Assembly: GCF_014651995.1 (NCBI RefSeq)
Contig: NZ_BMXY01000004.1
Location: 62,001-126,000, forward strand
Source: Cognatilysobacter xinjiangensis
GTDB lineage: Bacteria; Pseudomonadota; Gammaproteobacteria; Xanthomonadales; Xanthomonadaceae
Direction of reading: 5' to 3'
DNA length: 64,000 nt
Shown here: positions 1 to 7,687 of the stretch, one piece after another
Numbering within the stretch: position 1 is the first letter of the stretch
Layout: each line of letters starts with the position of its first letter
Made by a program: the position numbers and the translations under genes
The notes under the pieces: generated by a model
The model's database searches: none
Seen by the model: the letters and a program-made list of their open reading frames with translations, nothing else
Told to the model about the DNA's origin: nothing

Positions 1-5
1 CGCAG

Positions 6-218
6 TCACTGGGCTGCGTTCTTGAGGTGCAGTTCGCGCGCGTCGTCGATCCGCCGAACGCGCGGAATCGCTGCGTCTGCGCGCTTCCAGGCGCCCGTTC
101 GATGGGGGGCGCGGTCGAGGGAATGCGTCGTCTGCCAATGCGGGCGCGTACCGTCACTGGAGTAATCGCCATCGCGGCGTTCGATGTGGCGGTGCGTCGT
201 CGTTCCATCGTTTCGCAT
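6..218 (-). CDS. possible small hypothetical protein (weak)
   Basis: A 70-codon open frame lies just downstream of priA on the same strand. The product is rich in Arg, His, Thr and Asp, with no membrane segment, signal peptide or recognisable motif. No clear Shine-Dalgarno sequence precedes the ATG. The stretch from 1 to 247 contains no other gene I can support, and at this GC content chance open frames of this length are common. I do not recognise it and consider it as likely to be non-coding as coding. Confidence 0.15.
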   Translation of the reverse strand: MRNDGTTTHRHIERRDGDYSSDGTRPHWQTTHSLDRAPHRTGAWKRADAAIPRVRRIDDARELHLKNAAQ

Positions 219-247
219 GACCCTGTCCTTGGGCGTATGCCGGCATC

Positions 248-2458
248 CTAATACAGGTCGACCGGATCCACGTCCAGCGACCACCTCACGCGCCGGGCCT
301 CGGGCAGTTCGCGGATGGACGGCAGTGCGGCGTCGAGGGCGGCATGCAGGGCGGGGCGGGCGTTCGAGGACACGACGAGCTGCGCGCGCTGGTAGCCGGC
401 ACGGCGAGGCATGGGGGCGGGCAGGGGGCCGTGCGTGGTCAGCACGGCGCCGGGCGACGTGGCTTCGAGATGCGCGCGCACCTGCACGAGGAAGGCGTTG
501 GCGACGTCCATGTCGCGCGCTTCGGCGCGGAACATCGCCATGTGCGCGAAGGGCGGGAACTGCACTTCCTCGCGCAGCGCGAGTTCCTCGTCGGCGAACT
601 GCGCATAGCCGCCGGTGAGCAGCGTGTGCAGCAAGGGATGTTCGGGATGATGCGTCTGCAGCAGCACTTCGCCGGGGCGGTCGGCGCGACCGGCGCGGCC
701 CGATACCTGCACCAGCAACTGCGCGAGTTTTTCGGGTGCGCGGAAATCGGCGGAGAACAGGCCTTCGTCGATGCCGACCACGGCGACCAACGTGAGCCCG
801 GGAAGATCGTGGCCCTTGGCGAGCATCTGCGTGCCGACCAGCAGGCCCGGTCCTTGGCCGAGCGCTTCGATATGCCCGACCAGCGCGTCGCGGTTGCGCG
901 TCGTGCCCTTGTCGATGCGCACGACGGGCACCTGCGGGAAGCGCGCGGCGAGCGTCTCCTCCAGCTTCTCGGTGCCGGCGCCCTGCGGTTGCAGCGCGAG
1001 GCCGCCGCAATCCGGGCAGGCATCGGGCGATCGCTTGGACGCACCGCAGTGATGGCACTGCAGCCGGCGGCCCTTCGCGTGCACGGTCATCGACGCGTCG
1101 CAGCGCGGGCATTCGGCGCTCCAGCCGCAGTCGTGGCACAGCAGGACAGGGGCGTAGCCGCGGCGGTTCTTGAACACCAGCGCCTGGCCGCCGGCTTCGA
1201 GCGTGCGCGAGAGCGCATCGATCAGCTCGTTCGACAGGCCGGCATCGAGCGCGCGCTTGCGGATGTCGATCACGCGCACGGCCGGCGGCTTGGCCACGCC
1301 CGCGCGCTTGCGCAGGTGCAGGTGCGTGTAGCGTTGCGTGCGAGCGTTACGCAGCGATTCCATCGACGGCGTCGCGCTGCCCAGCACGATCGGCACGTTC
1401 AACTGCGATGCGCGGTAGATGGCGAAATCGCGCGCGTGGTAGCGGATGCCGTCGAGCTGCTTGTAGCTGCCGTCGTGCTCCTCATCCACGACGATCAGGC
1501 CGGCATCGGGCAACGGCAGGAACACCGCGCTGCGCGTGCCAACCACCACGCGCGCCTGCCCGCGCAGGCAGGCCGCCCACGTGCGTGCGCGCTCGCCGTC
1601 GGACAGGCCCGAATGCAGCGCGTACACCGGCACGCCCAGGCGCGCGCGGAAACGCGCGAGCGTCTGCGGCGTCAGGCCGATCTCCGGCACCAGCACCAGC
1701 GCCTGTTTGCCGCGCGCGAGGCAGTCGGCGATCGCGTGCAGGTAGACCTCGGTCTTGCCGCTGCCAGTGATGCCGTCGAGCAGGAAGGCGCCGAACGCGT
1801 CGCGCGAGGCGAGCAGGGCGTCGATCGCGGCGCGCTGTTCGTCGTTGGGTTCGGGGCCGGGCTGCGCGGGCGCGGTGGCCGGCGTCATCACCACCTGCTC
1901 GACCAGGCCGCGGCCGTCGAGGCTGCGCAGCGCGGCGCGCCAGTCGTCGAACAGACTGTCGAGCTCGTCCTCGGCGACCTCGCCCTGCGCGAGGCGCTCG
2001 GCGAGGCGGCGTGGGCGGCCGGGTCGCAGACGCGGCAGCGCGTCGACACCGGCGGCGGACAGGCGCCAGCCGAGGCGGTCTGTGTGCGGCAGCGGCTCGC
2101 CGTGGCGCAGCAGCGTGGGCAGCGCGGTGGCGACGACCTCGCCGAACGGCTCGTGGGTGTAATGCGCAAGCCAGCGCAACGAGTCCCAGAGTTCGCCGGC
2201 CAGCAGCGGCGTGGCGTCCAGGCGCTCGAGAGCAGGCTTGAGGTCGGCGCCGTCGTCATCGGCCGGGCCGACCGCGGCGATCACCCCGATGCGCTCGCGG
2301 CTGCCGAAGGGCACCCGGACGCGGCAGCCCGGCACGGCGCCGTCGTCGCCCTCGATGGGGCGGTAGTCGAACAGGCGCGGCAGCGGCAGGCCGCCGATCG
2401 CGACCTTCCACACCGCGCGGGTGGGGTTCGAGGGCGTCGGGGGCGGGGTGACCGGCAT
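248..2458 (-). CDS. priA: primosomal protein N' (replication restart helicase PriA)
   Basis: PriA is a superfamily 2 DNA helicase that recognises abandoned replication forks and reloads the replisome in the cytoplasm. The 736-residue length is normal for the family. The N-terminal DNA-binding domain (about 1-200) is followed by a helicase core with Walker A GITGSGKT (K235) and the DEEH Walker B motif. A cysteine-rich zinc-binding insertion starts at about C441 with the pairs CHDC, CPRC, CHHC and CPDC. Later motifs include the typical QVSGRAGR segment. The chosen ATG at 2458 is the first in frame and agrees with the usual N-terminus. The gene is transcribed away from a divergent intergenic region holding two DnaA-box 9-mers (2572-2594), which may bear on its regulation. 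Identification is secure. Confidence 0.97.
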   Translation of the reverse strand: MPVTPPPTPSNPTRAVWKVAIGGLPLPRLFDYRPIEGDDGAVPGCRVRVPFGSRERIGVIAAVGPADDDGADLKPALERLDATPLLAGELWDSLRWLAHYTHEPFGEVVATALPTLLRHGEPLPHTDRLGWRLSAAGVDALPRLRPGRPRRLAERLAQGEVAEDELDSLFDDWRAALRSLDGRGLVEQVVMTPATAPAQPGPEPNDEQRAAIDALLASRDAFGAFLLDGITGSGKTEVYLHAIADCLARGKQALVLVPEIGLTPQTLARFRARLGVPVYALHSGLSDGERARTWAACLRGQARVVVGTRSAVFLPLPDAGLIVVDEEHDGSYKQLDGIRYHARDFAIYRASQLNVPIVLGSATPSMESLRNARTQRYTHLHLRKRAGVAKPPAVRVIDIRKRALDAGLSNELIDALSRTLEAGGQALVFKNRRGYAPVLLCHDCGWSAECPRCDASMTVHAKGRRLQCHHCGASKRSPDACPDCGGLALQPQGAGTEKLEETLAARFPQVPVVRIDKGTTRNRDALVGHIEALGQGPGLLVGTQMLAKGHDLPGLTLVAVVGIDEGLFSADFRAPEKLAQLLVQVSGRAGRADRPGEVLLQTHHPEHPLLHTLLTGGYAQFADEELALREEVQFPPFAHMAMFRAEARDMDVANAFLVQVRAHLEATSPGAVLTTHGPLPAPMPRRAGYQRAQLVVSSNARPALHAALDAALPSIRELPEARRVRWSLDVDPVDLY

Positions 2459-2571
2459 GGGTCGCAGTCTAGGTCGAGACGGGTCCGGCGGCGGCCCCGA
2501 GCTTGGATCGCATTGCTCGCGCCGCGATCATGAATCGAACGTAAGTGCCCGTCCCCACAGGGGAACGACCG

Positions 2572-2594
2572 TTATCCACACGCCGTGTGGATAA
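2572..2594. promoter_or_regulatory. inverted pair of consensus DnaA boxes
   Basis: TTATCCACA at 2572-2580 and its exact reverse complement TGTGGATAA at 2586-2594 are separated by CGCCG, giving a 23-bp element. Both 9-mers match the DnaA-box consensus established in E. coli with no mismatch. In DNA this GC-rich, two perfect boxes this close together are unlikely by chance. The site is too far from dnaA (not in the window) to be called oriC. It could be a DnaA-responsive operator or a DnaA titration/reactivation-type locus. A different dimeric regulator reading the same palindrome cannot be excluded. Confidence 0.6.
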
Positions 2595-2656
2595 GTCTGT
2601 GAATGGACTGTCGGTCGATGTGCGCGAGCCCGTCACGGCACGGAGCGGCCACAGGT

Positions 2657-2673
2657 TGGCGAAAAAATCGCCA
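2657..2673. other. small hairpin in priA upstream region
   Basis: TGGCGA and TCGCCA form a perfect 6-bp stem around an AAAAA loop. The A/T run is in the loop rather than after the stem, so it does not look like an intrinsic terminator on either strand. It sits between the DnaA-box pair and the AT-rich patch. Its function is unknown. Confidence 0.35.
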
Positions 2674-2888
2674 CCTCGGATATTCGTAATTATTTCAATG
2701 GCTTGTGCGTGAAACACGGCGACCAGGCTAGCCGCGATGCGTCGCGCGGGCTGCGAATGACCGGAAAATGACGGCTGTGCACAACGTGTCCGGCCGCGGA
2801 CCCGCGTCACACAAGGGCGGGAGGCCGACACGGCCGCCTGTCAAGCCGTCGCAGGGGCAGGTCCGGGCCGGTGGACGGTGGTCGCCGC

Positions 2889-2894
2889 TATCAT
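2889..2894 (+). promoter_or_regulatory. -10-like hexamer immediately upstream of the sigma-like gene
   Basis: TATCAT ends 6 nt before the ATG at 2901, so a normally spaced transcription start would fall on or next to the start codon. No Shine-Dalgarno sequence precedes that ATG. No good -35 hexamer is visible 16-18 bp upstream. This is a candidate leaderless promoter. Confidence 0.35.
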
Positions 2895-2900
2895 CTCGAC

Positions 2901-3806
2901 ATGTCCCCGACCGTCCCGACGCCGACGCCGGACCTCGCCCGGCCGGCCGCGCTGGCCGCGTTCCTGCGTGGCATCGAGCGCCGCGCGGCGGTGCTCGCGG
3001 AGCTGCAGGCCGGCGATCCCACGATCGGTGATGCCGCGCTGACCCGCGCCATGGCCGCCTTCCGCGAGGAGGCGGTGGACGCGCCGATGGCCGACTGGCC
3101 GCGACGCTTCTGGTGCGCACTGCTCGCGCAGCCGGCGCTGCGGCGCGCCACCCGCGCCCGCCCGCCCGCGTTCGTGCCGGCCTGCTCGCCGGCCGTGCGC
3201 GCGGCGCTGCTGCTGCGCCTCGCGGCCGGGCTCGACGAGGCGCAGGCGGCCGCGGTGCTCGACGTCGCCCCCGGCAGCCTGCGCCGCGCCGTGCTGCGTG
3301 CCCTCCCGGTACTGCCGGATGGCGCGCCCGACGCGGCGGCCTGGATGCGGCTGCAGGCCGACGTCCAGGCCCGCATCCGCGGCCTGCCGACCGAACGCTC
3401 GCTGCGGCTGGCGCGCATGCGCGAGGGTGCTCTGGCCGGTCGCACCGAACGTTTCTTCCCGCGGCATGCGTTCTGGACCGGCCATCGCATCGCGGCCGCC
3501 GCCGTCGCTGCGGTCACGCTCGTCGCGCTCGCTGCCTCGTTCTGGGCCGACGCGCCGCCCGGCCCGGATGTGCGCATCGTCGCGCTGCCGCCGGCCGGCC
3601 AGCCCGCCAGCACCTATTCGCGCACCAGCGGACTGATCGCGCATCCGGATTTCGACCTGCTGGCCGATCCGGCCGCGGAGCGGCTGTCCCGCGACGCCGC
3701 CTTCCTCGCCTGGACGATCGGTCACGTGCCGGTGGCCGAGGTGGTCCCGGTGCCGGCAGCGACGGTGGACGTCCCCGAATCGGAGTCCAGCTCGGATGCG
3801 CCGTAA
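2901..3806 (+). CDS. membrane protein with degenerate sigma-70-like N-terminal half
   Basis: The 301-residue product is not a standard sigma factor. Residues about 10-75 resemble the helical region 2 of the sigma-like proteins that precede DUF3619 and DUF3106 genes in betaproteobacteria (FLRGIERRA start, AM..F and WPRRFW segments), but conserved DNA-melting residues are not obvious. Residues about 100-135 look like the region 4 helix-turn-helix (LAAGLDEAQAAAVLDVAPGS). After a linker there is one hydrophobic segment at about 195-216 and a roughly 85-residue tail, resembling a DUF3619-type membrane protein. I infer a fusion of a degenerate sigma domain with a membrane-anchored anti-sigma-like part. 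The DUF3106 gene overlaps its 3' end by 11 nt, so the two are co-transcribed. The ATG at 2901 was chosen because the protein similarity begins there and a -10-like hexamer lies just upstream. Confidence 0.7.
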   Translation: MSPTVPTPTPDLARPAALAAFLRGIERRAAVLAELQAGDPTIGDAALTRAMAAFREEAVDAPMADWPRRFWCALLAQPALRRATRARPPAFVPACSPAVRAALLLRLAAGLDEAQAAAVLDVAPGSLRRAVLRALPVLPDGAPDAAAWMRLQADVQARIRGLPTERSLRLARMREGALAGRTERFFPRHAFWTGHRIAAAAVAAVTLVALAASFWADAPPGPDVRIVALPPAGQPASTYSRTSGLIAHPDFDLLADPAAERLSRDAAFLAWTIGHVPVAEVVPVPAATVDVPESESSSDAP

Positions 3807-4428
3807 GCCCGCGCTGGCCGCGGTACTGGTCGTGCTGGCCACCGGCGCCGCGATCGCGCAGGACGTGCCGCGCGACCTGCGTCCGGTGATCGCGCTGTTG
3901 CAGCCGGCGCAGCGCGCGACGCTGCAGGCGCGTGCCCGGCTGTGGGCGACGTGGACGCAGGCCCAGCGCGATGCGTTCGCCGCGCGTGCCGACGAGTGGG
4001 ATCGACGGCCACTGGCCGAGCGTGGCGAGCGGCGGGCCGCCTGGCAGGCTTTCGGCGCGCTGCCGGACGTCGAACGCCGTCAGCTGCGCGATGCTGCCGT
4101 GCAGTTCGCCTCGCTGGACGCGGCCACGCAGCGGTCGCTGCGCGCGCAATTCGACGAACTCGACGCGAGTGCGCGCCACGGCTGGCGACTCGGCCCCGTG
4201 CTGGGCGTCGACTACCCGCGCCTGCAGCCGCTGCTCGCACAGGTGCCCGCCGACGAGCGCGAGCCGCTGCTGCGCACGCTGCGCGCGATGAATGCGGTCG
4301 AGCGCGACAAGCTCGCGGTGCTGGTGCAGCGCACGCCGCCGGCGGCGCGCGAGGCGCTGCGGCGCGAGCTGGTGTCGACCTCCGACGCCAACCGCGCCGG
4401 CTGGCTCGCGCTGCGGCTGGAGCGCTGA
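3796..4428 (+). CDS. DUF3106 domain protein, exported
   Basis: The 210-residue product begins with a clear signal peptide (MRRKPALAAVLVVLATG, probable cleavage near A-I-A-Q around residue 21) and continues as an Arg/Gln/Ala-rich helical protein. Repeated motifs such as LQPAQRATL, W..WTQAQRDAFAARADEW and W.AFGALPDVERRQL are typical of DUF3106. The function of the family is unknown. In other proteobacteria DUF3106 genes follow a sigma-like gene and a small membrane protein gene, and here the ATG lies inside the 3' end of the sigma-like fusion gene. It is presumably a periplasmic partner of that membrane protein. Confidence 0.8.
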   Translation: MRRKPALAAVLVVLATGAAIAQDVPRDLRPVIALLQPAQRATLQARARLWATWTQAQRDAFAARADEWDRRPLAERGERRAAWQAFGALPDVERRQLRDAAVQFASLDAATQRSLRAQFDELDASARHGWRLGPVLGVDYPRLQPLLAQVPADEREPLLRTLRAMNAVERDKLAVLVQRTPPAAREALRRELVSTSDANRAGWLALRLER

Positions 4429-4429
4429 C

Positions 4430-4747
4430 TCAGCGAGCGAGGTCGAGCGCGCGCATCACACGACGCTGCGCGCGCATGCGCCCGCCGAAGCGCGCGATGC
4501 CGTCGGCGCGCAGCCGCGGCGCGTGCTCGCGCAGATACGCCTGCAGCGCGGCCTCGTCGACCAGGTGGTAGTGCATGCACACGCGCAGCGTGTCCGGCGA
4601 CGCCGGATCGACGACCTCGAACACGTCCGCGCGGGCGAATCCGGGCAGCGCGAGGATCTCCGCCACGTGCGGACCGAGCCAGCGCAGGTAGTCCTCGCGT
4701 ATGGCCGCATCGACGTCGGCACTGACTTCGTAGACCACCGCGTTCAT
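4430..4747 (-). CDS. DUF4286 family protein
   Basis: A 105-residue cytoplasmic protein with a ferredoxin-like-fold pattern: VVYEVSADVDAAIREDYLRWL at the start, then HVAEILALPGFARADVFEV, a CMHYHLVDEAALQAYL segment and a basic tail. This matches DUF4286, whose members are small and uncharacterised. The ATG overlaps the stop of the upstream DUF3667 gene (TCAT at 4744-4747 read on this strand as ATGA), so the two are translationally coupled. The stop codon is one base from the end of the convergent DUF3106 gene. No function can be assigned. Confidence 0.8.
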   Translation of the reverse strand: MNAVVYEVSADVDAAIREDYLRWLGPHVAEILALPGFARADVFEVVDPASPDTLRVCMHYHLVDEAALQAYLREHAPRLRADGIARFGGRMRAQRRVMRALDLAR

Positions 4748-6099
4748 TCGCCCCCCAGGAACGGCAGCAGCGCGGCGAACGTGGCCGCGAAGCCGAGCAG
4801 GAACTGGTAGGCGCCTCCGATCAGCAGGTACTTCACGATCGTCTTCGGCCAGCCCTGGCCGTAGACGCGCTTCTGCATGATCAGCAGATAGACCGGGATG
4901 TAGATGATCACGAAGGTCATCAGCAGGTAGAACAGCGCGCCGAGCGGCTGCACCACACTGCTTCCGATGCCCCACAGCAGGAAGATGGCCATCATCGCCA
5001 TCAGCAGGAAGGCATGGCTGTAGAGCGCGACGACCAGATGCTCGAGCACGCCATGGCGGCGGCGGATGTAGAACAGCCGCAGCAGCAGCGCGAACACCGG
5101 CATCATCAGGAACAGCGCGGTGGGCAGCGCGGCGACGAACGCCTTGAGGAAATTGCCTTCTTCGCTCGTGTAGCGCTTGAAGTTGTTGGCGATGGTCTCG
5201 AGCTTGTGGTTGAACAGGCGGTCGCCGAACGCCGGCAGCCAGTTCACGTCGGCGGGATTGGTTTCGGGATGCCAGCGCTTCGTCGGATCGCGGAGCGTCG
5301 CCGTGCTCATGCCGCGCACGAATTTGTCGATGCCGCCTTCGACGTCGGGCGTCTTGTCCTCGTCCTCGTCCCTGGTGCTTGCCGCGGCCTCCGGCGTCGA
5401 CGCGGCGTCGCGCTTCTCCGTCGCAGGCGAGGTCGGCGCGGTACCGGCCGCGGCTGTCGTGGACGTGCGCGCATCGGTCGACACTTTGCCCGCGTCCCCG
5501 TTGACGGCCGCGGGTGCTTCAGTGGCGCCTTGCGCGCGCAACTGCGCGATGCGGATCTCGGCGTCGGCACGGACCTTCGCCTCGGCGCGCTGCATGCCCT
5601 GCGCGGCGATCGGCAGCATGCCGACGGCACGCTGGCCTTCGGCGATGCCTTCGAGCGCCTTGTCGCGCTGGCGGACGACGTCCTCGATGGTCTTCGCGTC
5701 CTCGAACGTGGTGCCCGGCTCCTTGTCGAAGCGGATCTCCTCCTTGGTTGGCGTCTCGTTGCCGCCGATGCGGACCACGCCGCCGTCCGGTGCGCCGTAC
5801 ACCAGCCGCCCGACGAAGAACGTCAGCACGGTCAGCACCACGAACAGGCGCAGCGGCGGGATGTAGCGCACGCGCTGGCCGGCGAGGTAGTTGCAGGCCA
5901 CGCGCCCGGGCACCAGCAGGTCGCGCAGGGTGCGGAACACGCGGCCGTCGAGGTGCCAGAACGATTCGAAGACGTCCTCGATCGCATGCGCGACGTTGCG
6001 CAGCGGGTTGTGCGAGTTCTGCCCGCAGGCATGGCAGTACGTGCCCTGCAGGACGGTGCCGCAGTTCTCGCAGGCGGTCGGTGTATCGGCGGCGTGCAT
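4744..6099 (-). CDS. DUF3667 membrane protein with N-terminal zinc ribbon
   Basis: The 451-residue product starts with a four-cysteine zinc ribbon (C10, C13, C22, C25; CENCG...YCHACGQ), followed by the DUF3667 signature that includes FWHLDGRVFRTLRDLLVPG and a first membrane segment around LRLFVVLTVLTFFVG. A polar stretch of about 190 residues follows, with a probable coiled coil and a low-complexity Ala/Thr/Asp/Glu segment ending near TPDVEGG. The C-terminal third has about four membrane helices. I chose the ATG at 6099 rather than 6111 because GGGGAG lies 4 nt before it. The family function is unknown; the ribbon suggests metal binding. It is the first gene of a two-gene unit with the DUF4286 gene and is divergent from the MATE exporter gene. 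Confidence 0.8.
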   Translation of the reverse strand: MHAADTPTACENCGTVLQGTYCHACGQNSHNPLRNVAHAIEDVFESFWHLDGRVFRTLRDLLVPGRVACNYLAGQRVRYIPPLRLFVVLTVLTFFVGRLVYGAPDGGVVRIGGNETPTKEEIRFDKEPGTTFEDAKTIEDVVRQRDKALEGIAEGQRAVGMLPIAAQGMQRAEAKVRADAEIRIAQLRAQGATEAPAAVNGDAGKVSTDARTSTTAAAGTAPTSPATEKRDAASTPEAAASTRDEDEDKTPDVEGGIDKFVRGMSTATLRDPTKRWHPETNPADVNWLPAFGDRLFNHKLETIANNFKRYTSEEGNFLKAFVAALPTALFLMMPVFALLLRLFYIRRRHGVLEHLVVALYSHAFLLMAMMAIFLLWGIGSSVVQPLGALFYLLMTFVIIYIPVYLLIMQKRVYGQGWPKTIVKYLLIGGAYQFLLGFAATFAALLPFLGGE

Positions 6100-6187
6100 C
6101 GCGCTCCCCATCGCGTGTGGCCTGTATTGCAGCACGTCGACGCCGCGGCTGCAGCCGTGCTGGCGGCTGCACGCGCACGGCCCTACG

Positions 6188-7606
6188 ATGGCGCGCCGCG
6201 CGTCCGAGGTTCCCGTGTCCGCGCCAGCGCCATCGGCCCGCCCGTTCCGCCACGAGATCCGCCGCACCGCGACGCTCGCCGCGCCGCTGGTGGCCGGGCA
6301 CGTGTCCACCGGCCTGATCGGCTTCGTCGACAGCTCGATCGCCGGCCAGCACGGCACCGCCACGCTGGCCGCGGTGGCGGTGGGCACCGCGCTGTTCTGG
6401 CTGCCGATGATGGTGCCGATGGGCACGCTGATGTCGATGCCGCCGCAGGTCTCGGAGCTGGACGGCGCCGGCCGTCGCGAGGCGATCGGCCCGCTGTTCC
6501 GGCAGTCGCTGTGGCTGGCCTTCGCGCTGGGCCTTGCGATGTTCGCCTTCCTGACCTTCGCGCCGGCCGCGCTCGCGCCGTTCGGCATCGCCGCCGACAT
6601 CGTGCCCGGCGCGACGGCCTTCATGCACGGCATCCGCTGGGGCGTGCCGGCGCTGACCTGTTACCTCGCCATGCGCTACCTCGCCGAGGGCCTGCACTGG
6701 ACGCTGCCGACCATGCTGCTCGGCGGCGGCGGGCTGCTCGTGCTCGTGCCGCTGGGCTACGTGCTGACCTTCGGTGCGCTCGGGCTGCCGGAGATGGGCG
6801 CGGGCGGGCTCGGCATCGCGTCGGCGGCGATGATGTGGCTGCAGGCGCTGGCCTTCGCCGTCGTGCACGCGCGCTCGCGGCGCATGCGCGACATGCATGT
6901 GTTCGGCCGCTTCGACCCGCCGGACTGGCCGGTCATCCGCGGCCTGCTCGCCACCGGCCTGCCGATCGGCGTGACCGTGCTGATGGAGGGCAGCCTGTTC
7001 ATCGTGACCGCGCTGCTGATCGGCCGGCTCGGCCCGGTGCCGGCCGCCGCGCACCAGATCGCCATCAACGTGGCCAGCCTCGCCTTCATGGTGCCGCTCG
7101 CGGTGGCCGAGGCGACCACGGTGCGCGTCGGCCATGCGCTGGGCCGGCGCGACCCCGCCGCGCTGCGCCGTGCCGCGCTCGCCGGCTACGCGATCGTGCT
7201 GGGCACGCAGGCGCTGGCCGCGCTCGCGATGCTCGTCGGCAACGACGCGATCGTCTCGCTGTACACGCACGACGCGGCGGTCGCCGCGCTGGCGGCCTCG
7301 CTGCTGCTCTTCGCCGCCGCGTTCCAGTTCCCCGACGGCATCCAGGTGCTGTCGGCCGGCGCGCTGCGCGGGCTGCGCGATACCCGTGTGCCGATGCTGC
7401 TGGCGGCGTTCGCCTACTGGGGCATCGGCATGCCGCTGGGCGCCACGCTGGGCCTCGGCCTTTTCGGGGCGCCGGTGTGGGGGCCGCGCGGGATGTGGAC
7501 GGGCCTGATCGCCGGGCTCACCGTCGCCGCCCTGCTGCTTGGGCTGCGCTTCGCCCGTGCGAGCCGGCCCGAGCGCGTCGCCCGGGCCCGCGCGGCCACG
7601 GGCTGA
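6188..7606 (+). CDS. MATE family multidrug/Na+ antiporter
   Basis: A 472-residue polytopic inner-membrane protein with about 12 hydrophobic segments and the MATE pattern: HEIRRTATLAAPLVAGHVSTGLIGFVD at the N-terminus, a matching second half beginning near WPVIRGLLATGLPIGVTVLMEG, and AAHQIAINVASLAFMVPLA in the conserved middle. MATE proteins such as NorM expel cationic drugs using Na+ or H+ gradients. The ATG at 6188 (MARRASEV) puts a short cytoplasmic tail before the first helix; a GTG at 6214 is an alternative. It is divergent from the DUF3667 gene with about 90 bp between the starts. Substrate and coupling ion cannot be told from sequence. Confidence 0.93.
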   Translation: MARRASEVPVSAPAPSARPFRHEIRRTATLAAPLVAGHVSTGLIGFVDSSIAGQHGTATLAAVAVGTALFWLPMMVPMGTLMSMPPQVSELDGAGRREAIGPLFRQSLWLAFALGLAMFAFLTFAPAALAPFGIAADIVPGATAFMHGIRWGVPALTCYLAMRYLAEGLHWTLPTMLLGGGGLLVLVPLGYVLTFGALGLPEMGAGGLGIASAAMMWLQALAFAVVHARSRRMRDMHVFGRFDPPDWPVIRGLLATGLPIGVTVLMEGSLFIVTALLIGRLGPVPAAAHQIAINVASLAFMVPLAVAEATTVRVGHALGRRDPAALRRAALAGYAIVLGTQALAALAMLVGNDAIVSLYTHDAAVAALAASLLLFAAAFQFPDGIQVLSAGALRGLRDTRVPMLLAAFAYWGIGMPLGATLGLGLFGAPVWGPRGMWTGLIAGLTVAALLLGLRFARASRPERVARARAATG

Positions 7607-7687
7607 ACGGCCCGGTGACGTCCGGGACATGAAGAACCCGCCCCGGGCCGGTAACCTGTACCTGCATATTTCCGAGACATCTTCCCC

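Larger units (their letters stand above)
2459..2900. other. 442-bp divergent intergenic region with DnaA-box palindrome and AT-rich patch
   Basis: This is the longest gene-free stretch in the window, between priA (leftward) and the sigma-like gene (rightward). It holds a perfect inverted pair of consensus DnaA boxes (2572-2594), a degenerate third box-like 9-mer (2598-2606, 6 of 9 matches), a small hairpin with an A5 loop (2657-2673) and an AT-rich patch at about 2678-2699 that stands out against the GC-rich surroundings. I found no convincing protein-coding frame. A -10-like hexamer at 2889-2894 probably serves the rightward gene. Replication-linked control of priA is an inference. Confidence 0.6.

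Noticed and set aside
2657-2673. Hairpin with poly-A/T as a terminator for priA-region transcription
   Set aside because: The A/T run is in the loop rather than following the stem, and no gene ends there.
2459-2900. Possible chromosomal origin because of DnaA boxes plus an AT-rich patch
   Set aside because: Only two perfect boxes, a short AT-rich patch, and no dnaA, dnaN, recF, gyrB or rpmH nearby; a regulatory role fits better.
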